DNA from: Periweissella cryptocerci
GTDB lineage: Bacteria; Bacillota; Bacilli; Lactobacillales; Lactobacillaceae
Reading direction: 5' to 3'
Length of the DNA: 64,000 nt
NCBI RefSeq assembly: GCF_004358325.1
Contig: NZ_CP037940.1
Location: 2,232,001 to 2,296,000 of the forward strand
Shown here piece after piece: positions 9,560-21,978 of this stretch. Numbering within the stretch: the first letter of the stretch is position 1; each line of letters begins with the position of its first letter. The position numbers were made by a program, and so were the translations under genes. The notes beneath the pieces were generated by a model. The model searched no databases, was not told the DNA's origin, and was given only the letters and a program-made list of their open reading frames with translations.

Positions 9560-10297
9560 GTGGATGATAAGGCTCCTTTGGTACAGTTCTTGGGGCTAAC
9601 GTTCAATGTAACTAATCTGATTTCAATTACGGTTGTTATGCTGATCACTTTCTTCTTAATCTTCTGGCTTTCTCGTAAGCCAGCGATTAAACCAAGTGGT
9701 AAGCAAAACTTCTTGGAATGGATTATTGATTTTACGAATAATATCGTAGGATCTTCATTGCCCAATAGTACTGGACAAGGGTTGCGTTTGTTAGCGTTTG
9801 TCTTGTTCATGGTTATCTTTGTTGGTAACCAAATAGGTCTGATTTTCCAAGTTAAGGTTGGCGACTTCACATATTTGAAGAGTCCAACAGCTGATCCAAT
9901 TGTTACAATGACTTTAGCCCTTGTAATGGTTGTCTTAGCCCATTTCCTTGGGGTTGGCAAGCTGGGTTTCCCTAAGTATTTCAAAAATGCTTACTTAAGC
10001 CCATATGCTTGGATGTTCCCACTTAATGTGATTGAATCTATTACTAGTTTCTTAACATTGGGACTTCGTTTGTTTGGTAACATCATGGCCGGTGAAGTAT
10101 TGTTAAACTTACTTGGAAGTATCGCGTTCCCACACGGTACGTTGGCGTCAATCTCATGGTTGGGCTTTATCCCAGCTTTGGCAGGTGAAGTCATTTGGCA
10201 AGGTTTCTCAGTCTTTATCGGTAGTGTGCAAGCTTATGTGTTTGTCACATTAGCAATGGTTTATGTCTCAGAAAAGACAATAGTCGAAGAACTATAA
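9560..10297 (+). CDS. atpB: F1Fo ATP synthase subunit a
   Basis: A 245-residue membrane protein with five to six hydrophobic segments. The C-terminal region LGLRLFGNIMAGEVLLNLL (about 171-189) contains the conserved arginine that faces the c-ring, and QGFSVFIGSVQAYVFVTLAMVY ends the last helix. It forms the proton half-channels of Fo. A GTG start at 9560 is used because AGAGGTG ends 7 bases upstream. It is the first gene of the eight-gene atpBEFHAGDC operon. No atpI-like gene precedes it. Confidence 0.96.
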   Translation: MDDKAPLVQFLGLTFNVTNLISITVVMLITFFLIFWLSRKPAIKPSGKQNFLEWIIDFTNNIVGSSLPNSTGQGLRLLAFVLFMVIFVGNQIGLIFQVKVGDFTYLKSPTADPIVTMTLALVMVVLAHFLGVGKLGFPKYFKNAYLSPYAWMFPLNVIESITSFLTLGLRLFGNIMAGEVLLNLLGSIAFPHGTLASISWLGFIPALAGEVIWQGFSVFIGSVQAYVFVTLAMVYVSEKTIVEEL

Positions 10298-10585
<288 letters not shown>

Positions 10586-10622
10586 GAGGAATGTACAAAA
10601 ATCCTAAAGAAAGTGAGGTGGC

Positions 10623-11144
10623 ATGATGTTTTCAGTTGATGTATTAGCCGGAACAAAATTGGCTTCCGGTGATATGTTCTTCTTCATTTTGTCTTTCGTA
10701 ATCTTGATGCTCTTAGTTAAGCATTTTGCTTGGGGCCCTGTAACCAAGATGATGCAAGACCGTGCCGACAAGGTTGCTAACGACATCGATGCTGCAGAAA
10801 CTGCTCGTCAAGAAGCTGAAAAGTTAGCTGGCGAACGCCGCGAAGCTTTACAATCTTCACGACAAGAAGCTTCTACTATTGTTACTGATGCGAAAGCAGT
10901 CGGTAACAAACAACGCGACGCTATTGTTTCTGATGCTCAAGCCAGTGCAGCTGCTTTAAAGCAATCTGCAACTGCTGAAATCGAACAAGAACGTCAAGAT
11001 GCCTTGGCTGGAGTTCAAAATGACGTAGCTGATTTGTCTGTACAAATCGCAGCGAAGATTATTCAAAAAGAATTGAAGATTGAAGATCAAAAAGCATTAA
11101 TCGATTCTTATATCGAAGGGTTGGGTGCTAGCCATGAAGCTTGA
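10623..11144 (+). CDS. atpF: F1Fo ATP synthase subunit b
   Basis: About 173 residues: one N-terminal membrane helix (about 17-36, FFFILSFVILMLLVKHFAWGP) followed by a long charged coiled coil rich in Q, A, E and K. It forms the peripheral stalk that links Fo to delta. Two adjacent ATGs exist (10623 and 10626), and GAGGTG ends just upstream, so the start is uncertain by one codon. The stop overlaps the start of atpH by 11 bases. Confidence 0.94.
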   Translation: MMFSVDVLAGTKLASGDMFFFILSFVILMLLVKHFAWGPVTKMMQDRADKVANDIDAAETARQEAEKLAGERREALQSSRQEASTIVTDAKAVGNKQRDAIVSDAQASAAALKQSATAEIEQERQDALAGVQNDVADLSVQIAAKIIQKELKIEDQKALIDSYIEGLGASHEA

Positions 11145-11676
11145 TCAAACAACCATTGCAAAACGCTATTCAAAGGCTCTCTTTGAATTAGCAGAAGAGG
11201 CTGGTTCAACTGATGCTGTGTTTGAAGAATTAACTTCTTTAAAAGCAGTCTTTGTTGACAATGCTGAACTTGGCAGTCAATTAAACGGACCGGCTTTGCC
11301 AACGAGCGCTAAAAAGACAATCATCGAAGCTTTGAAGCAAGATGCAACCCCAGTTGTTGCAAACTTCATTCAAATGTCTTACGACTATGGTCGTACAGAT
11401 GATGTCGTTGCGATTGTTGATGCATTCCAACGTTTAGTTGATGAAAAGAAAAGTGTCGTTTATGCAAGCGTGACAACTGCTGTTGATTTAGCAGCAGATC
11501 AAAAAGAACGCTTAGCAACGGAATTTGCCAAACGCGTCGGCGCTAACAAAGTAGTGCTTGATACTAAAGTTGATCCTGCGATTGTTGGGGGCGTTATCGT
11601 CCAATCCGACAGTCAAATCCTCGACGGCAGTGTTGCTACAAAGTTAGCTAAAGTTCGTCGTATGTTGGTTAAATAA
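11134..11676 (+). CDS. atpH: F1Fo ATP synthase subunit delta
   Basis: A 180-residue subunit that sits on top of F1 and holds the peripheral stalk. The N-terminal TTIAKRYSKALFELAEE is the family signature, and GGVIVQSDSQILDGSVATKLAKVRRML ends the C-terminal domain. I start at ATG 11134 inside the end of atpF; the GTG three codons earlier is less likely because the standard N-terminus begins MKLDQ. The 11-base overlap suggests translational coupling. Confidence 0.93.
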   Translation: MKLDQTTIAKRYSKALFELAEEAGSTDAVFEELTSLKAVFVDNAELGSQLNGPALPTSAKKTIIEALKQDATPVVANFIQMSYDYGRTDDVVAIVDAFQRLVDEKKSVVYASVTTAVDLAADQKERLATEFAKRVGANKVVLDTKVDPAIVGGVIVQSDSQILDGSVATKLAKVRRMLVK

Positions 11677-11680
11677 ATAA

Positions 11681-13219
<1,539 letters not shown>

Positions 13220-13251
13220 CTAGCATACTAAGAAAGTCAGGAGGGTGAACG

Positions 13252-15590
<2,339 letters not shown>

Positions 15591-15601
15591 GGAGGTTTTG
15601 C

Positions 15602-16036
15602 ATGGCTGAACACACTTTAGCTATTAGCATTGTTACTCCCGATGGTGTCGTTTATTCTCGTGATGATGCGAAAATGGTTGTTTTGAAAACAATGGGTGGC
15701 ACAATTGGTGTCATGGCTAACCACCAACCAATCGTTTCAGCGCTTCAAATTGATGAAGCAGATGTTGAAATGCCGGATGGTACGAAAGACGTTATCGCCG
15801 TTAATGGTGGTTTCGCAGAGTTTTCAAGCAACACGATGTCTATCGTCGCAGATAGTGCTGAAACCCCAGATCAAATCGATGTAGCTCGTGCTGAAGCTGC
15901 GCGTGAACGTGCTCAAAAGCACATTTCACACGCAACTGAAGTACATGATGCCGATGAAATGGCGCGCGCACAAGTTGCGTTGAAGCGTTCAATGAACCGG
16001 TTACGAGCTACAGGTGGAACTGGTGGCTTTAAATAG
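15602..16036 (+). CDS. atpC: F1Fo ATP synthase subunit epsilon
   Basis: A 144-residue protein with an N-terminal beta sandwich (ending around ADSAETPDQID) and a C-terminal helical hairpin rich in A, R and E. It belongs to the central stalk and in many bacteria inhibits ATP hydrolysis. AAGGAGG lies 5 bases before the ATG, and the gap to atpD is 11 bp. It is the last gene of the operon. Confidence 0.95.
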   Translation: MAEHTLAISIVTPDGVVYSRDDAKMVVLKTMGGTIGVMANHQPIVSALQIDEADVEMPDGTKDVIAVNGGFAEFSSNTMSIVADSAETPDQIDVARAEAARERAQKHISHATEVHDADEMARAQVALKRSMNRLRATGGTGGFK

Positions 16037-16042
16037 CATTCA

Positions 16043-16080
16043 AAAAAAGATTGGTAATCATGTTGATTGCCAATCTTTTT
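16043..16080 (+). terminator. Rho-independent terminator of the atp operon
   Basis: AAAGATTGG..ATC pairs with GAT..CCAATCTTT and runs into T5. A structured mobile element begins 27 bases later. Confidence 0.88.
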
Positions 16081-16106
16081 GTATACATATGATATGATAA
16101 ACAAAA

Positions 16107-16612
16107 GGGTTTTATTCCTTCTGACGTGGGGTTTAATAGGCTTGGCCACTGCGTGCCGGTAAATTACTTGGCGCACTGCGCTGGAAGCAGCCTCCCAAGC
16201 CAGTCTGTGCTTATGCCTGTGAACCGGCAACGCAAAACATCCCAGCATTTTGTTGCACAAAATACTGAATCTAATCCTAACGCGATTAGATTAGCCTTGC
16301 AGGTTGGATGTCTGTCTTGGTCGGTTCGGATAAGCTGGGAGTCTAAGGAATAAATTCCTAAGACTCCTCATCTTATCCTCAGCGGCGACATGTGTTACAC
16401 ACATATCACCCCAGTCGCGGTGTAAAGGCTGCGACCGCCAAGTAATTTACCGGTACACCGTTAGTTAGTAATAATGCTCAAACTAGCGAAAAACAGTTAC
16501 CAATCACAGGCCACAGTGGCAGGGGAAAACCTACACTGCGGATTAACAGAACCTTAGTAAGTCGATACTTGAAAAGTACAGAAATGCGGATCACACGTTG
16601 CTAGCGAAATAG
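16107..16612 (+). mobile_element. Structured MITE-like element, copy 2
   Basis: It begins with a variant left end and the core TCTGACGTGGGG at 16120, and ends around CACACGTTGCTAGCG near 16606, a degraded right end. The perfect long-range pair CCGGTAAATTACTTGGCG (about 16157) with CGCCAAGTAATTTACCGG (about 16436) encloses several hairpins: CAGCATTTTGT/ACAAAATACTG, AATCTAATC/GATTAGATT and AGGAAT/ATTCCT with flanking GGATAAG/CTTATCC. No target duplication remains visible. It lies between the atp terminator and ywzB. Confidence 0.8.
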
Positions 16613-16687
16613 CGAATTAAGACAATTGCTTTTTGCTACAACGGTTCGCTTTAAATAACAAAATATTAATAAAAAAGAGGAATCACT

Positions 16688-16912
16688 ATGACTGCAGGAT
16701 TTGTTGCATTGGCTCAAATTATTACTGAATTTATTTTTATCTATGTTTCATTTGTGCTGTTAAATTCAATTCCGTTTGAACGGTTTATGAAACGCCCCGC
16801 ATATGCTCAATTGATGAAAGTCTTTTTAGCAATTGTTATGGGTTATGTTATTAGTTTATTCTTCATTAACTTTGTTACTCAAGTGCAAGCATTACGGGGA
16901 ATTGTTGGGTAA
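16688..16912 (+). CDS. ywzB: DUF1146 family small membrane protein (YwzB-like)
   Basis: A 74-residue protein with two membrane segments (about 8-26 and 43-62). The motif LNSIPFERFMK between them is typical of DUF1146. In Bacillus and lactic acid bacteria this gene also sits just after atpC. Function unknown. AAGAGGA lies before the ATG. The interposed mobile element may have cut it off from an operon promoter. Confidence 0.8.
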   Translation: MTAGFVALAQIITEFIFIYVSFVLLNSIPFERFMKRPAYAQLMKVFLAIVMGYVISLFFINFVTQVQALRGIVG

Positions 16913-17010
16913 GTAAACCGTGAGTCTGTATATGACATTGGAAAACATGCGCGCCGTATAAGGTTGAACGCGATAAACATTAAGGAACTACAAAGGACTG
17001 AACTTGAGTT

Positions 17011-17039
17011 TTGAAGCTATGTGCGGACAATGTTATAAT
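17011..17039 (+). promoter_or_regulatory. Promoter of the mbl-yidD-DUF2969 unit
   Basis: TTGAAG (17011-17016), 17 bases, then TATAAT (17034-17039), preceded by TGT as an extended -10. It lies 50 bp before the mbl ATG. Confidence 0.8.
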
Positions 17040-17088
17040 AGTCTGTATCTGTAAAAAAGACAGGATAAAACAAGGGAGATAATATAAA

Positions 17089-18084
17089 ATGGCAAAAGAT
17101 ATTGGAATTGATTTAGGAACGGCCAACGTTCTAATCTACGTTGAAGGTAAGGGAATTGTTTTAAATGAACCTTCTGTTGTGGCAGTTGACGCTAAAACTG
17201 ACCGCGTGTTGGCAGTTGGGACTGAAGCTTACCAAATGGTTGGCCGGACACCAGGTAACATTCGCGCAATCCGCCCATTGCGTGATGGTGTTATTTCTGA
17301 CTTTGACGTGACTGAATCAATGTTGACTTACTTTATCAATAAATTAAACGTGAAGGGCTTCATGTCAAAGCCTAACATTATGATTTGTGCACCAACTAAT
17401 ATCACTGAAATCGAACGTAAGGCGATTATTCAAGCCGCTGAAAAATCTGGTGGTGCTAAAGTTTACCTCGAATACGAACCAAAAGTTGCGGCGGTTGGTG
17501 CTGGTTTAGATATTTTCAAGGCAGCTGGTAACATGGTTATCGACATGGGTGGTGGAACTTCTGATATTGCCGTGCTTTCACTTGGCGATATCGTGGCTTC
17601 AGACTCTATTCGTGTGGCCGGTGATAAGATGAACTCAGATATTGTCAGCTATATCAAACGTAAACATAACCTTGTTATTGGGGAACGGACTGCTGAAACC
17701 ATCAAGATTGAAATTGGAACAGCAATTCCTGAAGATGAACCAAAGACGATGGATGTCCGTGGTCGGGATGCTTATGATGGGATGCCACGTTCAATCGAAA
17801 TTAACGCTAACGAAATTGAAGGCGCATTGCACGATACATTAGAACAAATTGTGAACGCAGCGCATGGTGTGTTGGCACAATTGCCACCTGAATTGGCATC
17901 AGATATTGTTGATCGAGGAATTATGTTGACCGGTGGGGGCTCATTGCTCCACGGTATCGACCGTTTGGTTTCAGAAGCCTTGGAAGTACCAGTTGTGATT
18001 TCTGATTCACCATTGGACAACGTGGCCAAGGGTGCCGGTGAATTATTGGAACACATGAGCAAAAACGCTAAGCGGAGCAAATAA
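17089..18084 (+). CDS. mbl: Rod-shape determining protein, MreB/Mbl actin homologue
   Basis: A 331-residue actin-like ATPase. The phosphate-1 loop [14 protein letters not shown] is at 4-17, the phosphate-2 loop [14 protein letters not shown] near 154-167, and the adenosine loop [12 protein letters not shown] near 281-292. [23 protein letters not shown] is the family block. Closest recall is Bacillus Mbl rather than MreB, since there is no adjacent mreC or mreD. It organises lateral wall synthesis together with RodA, encoded 650 bp downstream. Confidence 0.93.
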   Translation: MAKDIGIDLGTANVLIYVEGKGIVLNEPSVVAVDAKTDRVLAVGTEAYQMVGRTPGNIRAIRPLRDGVISDFDVTESMLTYFINKLNVKGFMSKPNIMICAPTNITEIERKAIIQAAEKSGGAKVYLEYEPKVAAVGAGLDIFKAAGNMVIDMGGGTSDIAVLSLGDIVASDSIRVAGDKMNSDIVSYIKRKHNLVIGERTAETIKIEIGTAIPEDEPKTMDVRGRDAYDGMPRSIEINANEIEGALHDTLEQIVNAAHGVLAQLPPELASDIVDRGIMLTGGGSLLHGIDRLVSEALEVPVVISDSPLDNVAKGAGELLEHMSKNAKRSK

Positions 18085-18085
18085 T

Positions 18086-18370
18086 TTGAAAACAGTCTTG
18101 TTGGCTTTGGTGCATTTTTACCAACGATTCATTTCACCAATGTTTCCACCGTCATGTCGATACTATCCAACTTGTTCAACGTACACAATCATTGCACTGA
18201 AAAAACATGGTGCGCTAAAGGGGAGCATTATGGGAATGGCGCGAATTTTACGTTGCCATCCATTTGTTCCCGGAGGGTTTGATCCAGTACCTGACCACTT
18301 CACTGTGCGACGTAACCGTAACGCAGCGGATATTGAACGGGCAAAAAACGGCTTGGATATACTTAATTAA
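18086..18370 (+). CDS. yidD: Membrane protein insertion efficiency factor YidD
   Basis: A 94-residue protein with the family signature [26 protein letters not shown] (about 17-42), including the conserved cysteines, and [15 protein letters not shown] (about 57-71). YidD helps YidC and Sec insert inner-membrane proteins. It starts at a TTG one base after the mbl stop, with CGGAG upstream, so translation is probably coupled to mbl. Confidence 0.93.
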   Translation: MKTVLLALVHFYQRFISPMFPPSCRYYPTCSTYTIIALKKHGALKGSIMGMARILRCHPFVPGGFDPVPDHFTVRRNRNAADIERAKNGLDILN

Positions 18371-18393
18371 TTTACGGTAGATAAGGAAAAATT

Positions 18394-18603
18394 ATGTCAA
18401 AAAAAGATAAAACAGTACCAGTTGAACTAGAAGAACGCAAAGCTGGTGAAACTGCAGTCATTGTTAACAAAAAAGAAATCGGCATTGTAAAACCAAACGA
18501 AACTGGTTTTACAGTGACATCAAACCATGGGCTTAATCAAGTAGTTGCTTCAGTTGATGAAGGGCTTAACCTTTTGTTAGCTGATTACAATTTACATGGA
18601 TAA
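18394..18603 (+). CDS. DUF2969 family protein
   Basis: A 69-residue soluble protein, charged at the N-terminus, ending ASVDEGLNLLLADYNLHG. The pattern matches the DUF2969 family known from lactic acid bacteria, where it also lies between mbl and rodA. Function unknown. AAGGA precedes the ATG. Confidence 0.75.
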   Translation: MSKKDKTVPVELEERKAGETAVIVNKKEIGIVKPNETGFTVTSNHGLNQVVASVDEGLNLLLADYNLHG

Positions 18604-18737
18604 TGCAACTTTAGAGCTAGGACAATGCTGTCTTAGTTCTTTTGTTACAGGCAATACGCAAATTAATATTCCAAATCCAATTTGGAATAAATTTGTACAT
18701 AGTGCGTAAACAGCCTATGGAGGGGAGATGATAGTAA

Positions 18738-19958
18738 TTGAATAATGTACAATCGAATAAACCAAATCACCAGCCAGCCGATGACTCCCGGATTGACTGG
18801 GGAATTATCTTCGTCGTAATGATGCTCGCGCTGATTGGACTAGCAGCCATTTTCGTTGCTGCCAACCATGATCCAAACGTTGGGAGTGTCTTCAGTATGC
18901 TGAAGTCACAATTAGTCTGGTACGTTCTTGGAACGATTATTGTGGTCGTCCTGATGCAGTTCGATGCTGAACAGCTGTGGAAGATTGCCCCAATTGCCTT
19001 TGGGATTGGAATCCTCCTGCTAGTTGCAGTGTTATTCCTGTATTCAAGAGTATACGAGGTTAAAACTGGGGCTAAAAGTTGGTTCGCTGTTGGCTCACTA
19101 ACATTTCAGCCATCCGAAGTGATGAAACCGGCTTTCATCTTGATGATGGCGCGAGTAGTGACGTTGTATAATTCCAATCACCCAGACCGAAGTATCAAGT
19201 CGGACTTAAAGCTGTTAGGAATTATGATTGCTTGGTTGCTACCAGTGTTGGTCTTATTAAAGTTACAAAATGACTTTGGGACCATGCTTGTGTTCATCGC
19301 AATCTTTGGTGGAATTGTCTTAGTATCCGGAATTTCGTGGCGGATTCTCACACCAATTATTTCCGTATTTGTGGTGGTTGGTGGTACCGCGCTGGCTTTT
19401 GTGACAACTGATGGTGGGCGAAATGTCTTGATGCACCTAGGCTTTAAAGCTTATCAATTTGACCGGGTTGATACATGGATGAATCCGTCAGGTGATACGT
19501 CTAATGCGGGGTATCAATTGTGGCAATCAATGAAGGCCATTGGCTCGGGGCAAGTATTTGGGACAGGTTTTAATACGAGTCACGTGCACGTGCCGGTGCA
19601 AGAATCAGATATGATTTTCTCAGTTATTGGGTCTAATTTTGGCTTTATTGGTGGCTTACTCTTAATCATGCTGTACTTCTTGTTAATCTATCAAATGATT
19701 CGGGTGACTTTTGATACGCGGAATGAATTCTACGCGTATATCGCCACTGGGGTTGTGATGATGGTACTCTTCCACGTGTTTGAAAACATTGGGATGAGTA
19801 TTGGATTACTACCATTGACCGGGATTCCGTTGCCATTTATCTCACAAGGGGGCTCAGCCTTGCTCGGTAACTTGATTGGGATTGGCTTGATTATGTCGAT
19901 GCGTTATCACTACAAGAGTTACATGTTTGCCAATCGTAGTTCGTTTAGCAATCACTAG
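18738..19958 (+). CDS. rodA: Peptidoglycan glycosyltransferase RodA (SEDS family)
   Basis: A 406-residue protein with ten hydrophobic segments after a polar N-terminal tail of about 20 residues. SEDS motifs are seen: the GAKSWF near 113, LKLQNDFGTMLV (about 176-187) and the C-terminal GIPLPFISQGGSALLGNLIGIGLIMS. RodA polymerises lipid II during elongation, working with the Mbl filament and a class-B PBP. The start is TTG at 18738 with GGAGGGGAG about 11 bases upstream. It follows mbl-yidD-DUF2969 and probably belongs to the same elongation module. Confidence 0.93.
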   Translation: MNNVQSNKPNHQPADDSRIDWGIIFVVMMLALIGLAAIFVAANHDPNVGSVFSMLKSQLVWYVLGTIIVVVLMQFDAEQLWKIAPIAFGIGILLLVAVLFLYSRVYEVKTGAKSWFAVGSLTFQPSEVMKPAFILMMARVVTLYNSNHPDRSIKSDLKLLGIMIAWLLPVLVLLKLQNDFGTMLVFIAIFGGIVLVSGISWRILTPIISVFVVVGGTALAFVTTDGGRNVLMHLGFKAYQFDRVDTWMNPSGDTSNAGYQLWQSMKAIGSGQVFGTGFNTSHVHVPVQESDMIFSVIGSNFGFIGGLLLIMLYFLLIYQMIRVTFDTRNEFYAYIATGVVMMVLFHVFENIGMSIGLLPLTGIPLPFISQGGSALLGNLIGIGLIMSMRYHYKSYMFANRSSFSNH

Positions 19959-19981
19959 AAAAATTATTAAGGGTGATTCAA

Positions 19982-20278
19982 ATGGAAAAATGGTATTGGA
20001 TAGAAAAAACTGGTCAACAAACCAAAATTGGCTTGAGTCCAGTCGCACAAGACGACTTAGGTGAGATTGCATTTGTTGAGTTACCAGCCGTTGGGACGAA
20101 GGTCGAATTAGATAAACCCTTCGTAAGCATTGAAGCAACTAAAGCTGTGCTCGATTATGATGCACCTGTTAGTGGAACAATCATTAAGGTTAATGGTGCA
20201 GCAGTTGCGCAACCAGAATTGCTGAATGGAACAAGTCATGAACAAAATTGGCTTGTTGAATTACAATTAAGGCATTAA
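19982..20278 (+). CDS. GcvH-like lipoyl-domain protein (stand-alone)
   Basis: A 98-residue protein with a lipoyl hairpin: SIEATKAVLDYDAPVSG at 49-65 places the modified lysine at K54, as in glycine cleavage H protein. No other glycine cleavage genes are nearby, and it is shorter than true GcvH (about 125). Such orphans serve as lipoyl carriers in lipoate relay in several Gram-positives; that role here is inferred. The ATG at 19982 is preferred; the GTG at 19973 overlaps the AAGGGTG binding site. Confidence 0.78.
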   Translation: MEKWYWIEKTGQQTKIGLSPVAQDDLGEIAFVELPAVGTKVELDKPFVSIEATKAVLDYDAPVSGTIIKVNGAAVAQPELLNGTSHEQNWLVELQLRH

Positions 20279-20280
20279 AA

Positions 20281-20323
20281 AAACGCTAATGACTGCCTAA
20301 ATGGCTGGTCATTAGCGTTTTTT
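20281..20323 (+). terminator. Rho-independent terminator after the GcvH-like gene
   Basis: AAACGCTAATGAC pairs perfectly with GTCATTAGCGTTT, followed by T3GA. Copy 3 of the mobile element begins 15 bases later. Confidence 0.9.
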
Positions 20324-20337
20324 GATGTGCTTATAGG

Positions 20338-20630
20338 GGCTCTGTTTCGTCTGACGTGGAATTTATAAAATGGTAGCGCCAAGGATTACGGCATATTACT
20401 ACTCAAACTAACGAAGAGGCTGGAAACAGGCTGGACTTTAGCTCGCACCGTGATGGCATAATCAGTAACGGGTTTCGTTACTGATTATGGATTTGTGAAG
20501 ATGGTTACCGCGTCAGCGAACCAAGCTTCAAATGCTTGTCTTCCATCACGGTGTCCAGACTGGTTCCAGCCTCGCAGTGGGAATCAATCTGAGACACATA
20601 TCCAAATTCCACGCTAGAATAAATAGAACC
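20338..20630 (+). mobile_element. Structured MITE-like element, copy 3 (internally deleted form of copy 1)
   Basis: It starts GGCTCTGTTTCG with the core TCTGACGTGGAATTT, then jumps after TAGCGCCAAGGATTACGG directly to the 3' module of copy 1. It ends CCACGCTAG AATAAATAGAACC, so both ends are intact but the first module is missing. The CATAATCAGTAACG hairpin is conserved. The flanks CTTATAGG and ATAAATCC do not match, so no target duplication is seen. Confidence 0.82.
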
Positions 20631-20658
20631 ATAAATCCAAAATCATGCGCACGGAGTA

Positions 20659-20686
20659 TTGTACACCACGGTTCGTGCGGTATAAT
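20659..20686 (+). promoter_or_regulatory. Promoter of the 94-residue hypothetical gene
   Basis: TTGTAC (20659-20664), 16 bases, TATAAT (20681-20686). An inverted repeat CGCACG...CGTGCG (20648-20679) spans the promoter and could be an operator. Confidence 0.6.
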
Positions 20687-20721
20687 TTAGCTAAATATCT
20701 GGAGGGGAGTTCAAGAAATCT

Positions 20722-21006
20722 ATGAAAAATGATCAATTAATTAGTGCACTCCGGCAGTTACGGCATCATTTACGTGAAACATTAACTGCCAAAGTGAAAG
20801 ACGATCAGGCTGGCGTTGCCAAAAATCTTGATATTGCGCGTGAATATGTTGAAACCGTGCAATTCTTAATGGTAGACAGCACAATCGCACCTGAACTAAA
20901 ACTCGCAGCGTTGCCAACAGTGAAAGCCATTTGGACGCTTAAATTTACGTGGCGCCAACGGCAACTAGTTAAAAAACTGAATGAAATTTTAGCACCATAT
21001 TTGTAG
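20722..21006 (+). CDS. Hypothetical 94-residue helical protein
   Basis: I do not recognise this protein. It is all helical by composition, with charged N-terminal repeats and a final basic stretch (KFTWRQRQLVKKL). No signal peptide or membrane segment is seen. The size and helical-bundle look resemble bacteriocin immunity proteins of the EntA type, but no motif proves this. It has its own good promoter and GGAGGGGAG about 12 bases before the ATG, which supports a real gene. Confidence 0.6.
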   Translation: MKNDQLISALRQLRHHLRETLTAKVKDDQAGVAKNLDIAREYVETVQFLMVDSTIAPELKLAALPTVKAIWTLKFTWRQRQLVKKLNEILAPYL

Positions 21007-21294
21007 AATAATGGTGGAAAATGCTAAAAAGGTCAATAAATCAGTGATTTTAGTGGGTATTCATGTTTTCTTCATAACTTACGCAAATGATATTCATATC
21101 AGTGAGGCATAATCTAGGTTGTACTTATGAATGAAATACAAAAATCATAAATATTTCTATGAAAACGATTACATGTGAACGCGTGATGGAGATTATCAGA
21201 CTGCGAGCTGATAATAAAAAATTTTAGTGTGGTTGTATGATGAAGACGTATCCAAATTAATTTGGTGTCTTGATACTAATACTAAAATGATAAT
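21007..21294. other. Non-coding stretch before ssrA terminator
   Basis: About 290 bp of AT-rich sequence without a gene. It holds TGAAAACGATTACA (21160-21173), a 13/14 match to the cre consensus, and an ATTATCAG/CTGATAAT inverted repeat (21192-21214) without a T-tract. No clear promoter was found. Confidence 0.5.
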
Positions 21295-21338
21295 CAAAAA
21301 ACGACAGAAAACTGAGTTACCAGTCATTCTGTCGTTTA
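21295..21338 (-). terminator. Rho-independent terminator of ssrA
   Basis: On the minus strand, an ACGACAGAAT-type stem (arms in 21301-21336) runs into T6 (21295-21300). Confidence 0.85.
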
Positions 21339-21362
21339 ATGAAACTCAATGAAGAGTTAGTA

Positions 21363-21726
21363 TGGAGCCGGCGGGTTTCGAACCCGCGTCCGAGCATCTC
21401 GCCACTACAACATCTACGTTCATAGCCATCCTATTTAAATTTCGCTGGCAAGTACGCGGGATACACTTCGCAATTCTTGTCAGCTAACCCGATTAGTCTC
21501 TTGTACTAAACTCCGAGTAGAAGCAGGTACCGTAGCCCATAAAAGGTGGTCTAGGCGACATCATGGGCGAACCCCGACTAGACTACGCTAACTGGTTATT
21601 AAGCAGCTAAAGCGTAAGTTTTGTTTGAATTGTTTGCAGTTATTCTGACTGAGTGGATTTATAAGGGCCACAACCCCTAAACGCAGTCATAGCTCGACCA
21701 ATACCCGTCGAATCCAAAACGACCCC
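21363..21726 (-). ncRNA. ssrA: Transfer-messenger RNA (tmRNA)
   Basis: On the minus strand the RNA begins GGGGTCGTTTTGGATTCGACG and ends with a TPsiC-like GGTTTCGAACCCGC arm and an encoded CCA (21363-21365). The two ends form the tRNA-Ala-like acceptor domain. The tag frame (21602-21637) encodes ANNSNKTYALAA, followed by two TAA stops. The tag directs stalled-ribosome products to proteolysis; the ALAA end is the usual recognition signal. The length is about 364 nt. Confidence 0.96.
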
Positions 21727-21884
21727 AAAAATGTTTCTACACAGTAGTATAGCACATTTAACCAGAAAGCATGCAATATAAACTTATAGTATGTAGGACA
21801 GGAATCTAGAAGAAGACAGGATCTGAATTACTGTTCAATTTTTATGAAATCGCTAACAACGTTGATATAATAATGGTTACGTTC

Positions 21885-21934
21885 ATGTAACAAATTCACA
21901 AAACCTATGTAAATAATTCACTAAATGTTATAAT
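21885..21934 (+). promoter_or_regulatory. Direct repeats and -10 of the two-component system promoter
   Basis: ATGTAACAAATTCAC (21885-21899) is repeated as ATGTAAATAATTCAC (21907-21921), 22 bp apart. TATAAT with an upstream TGT follows at 21929-21934, with no good -35. OmpR/PhoB regulators bind such direct repeats, so this may be an autoregulatory box. Confidence 0.6.
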
Positions 21935-21978
21935 AAAAAATAACATCTGTGTTAACGAAAACTGGAGGAACCACTAAT

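Noticed and set aside
20330..20638. Target duplication around copy 3
   Set aside because: CTTATAGG and ATAAATCC do not match; the original duplication is lost or the ends were altered. Copy 6 flanks also do not match.
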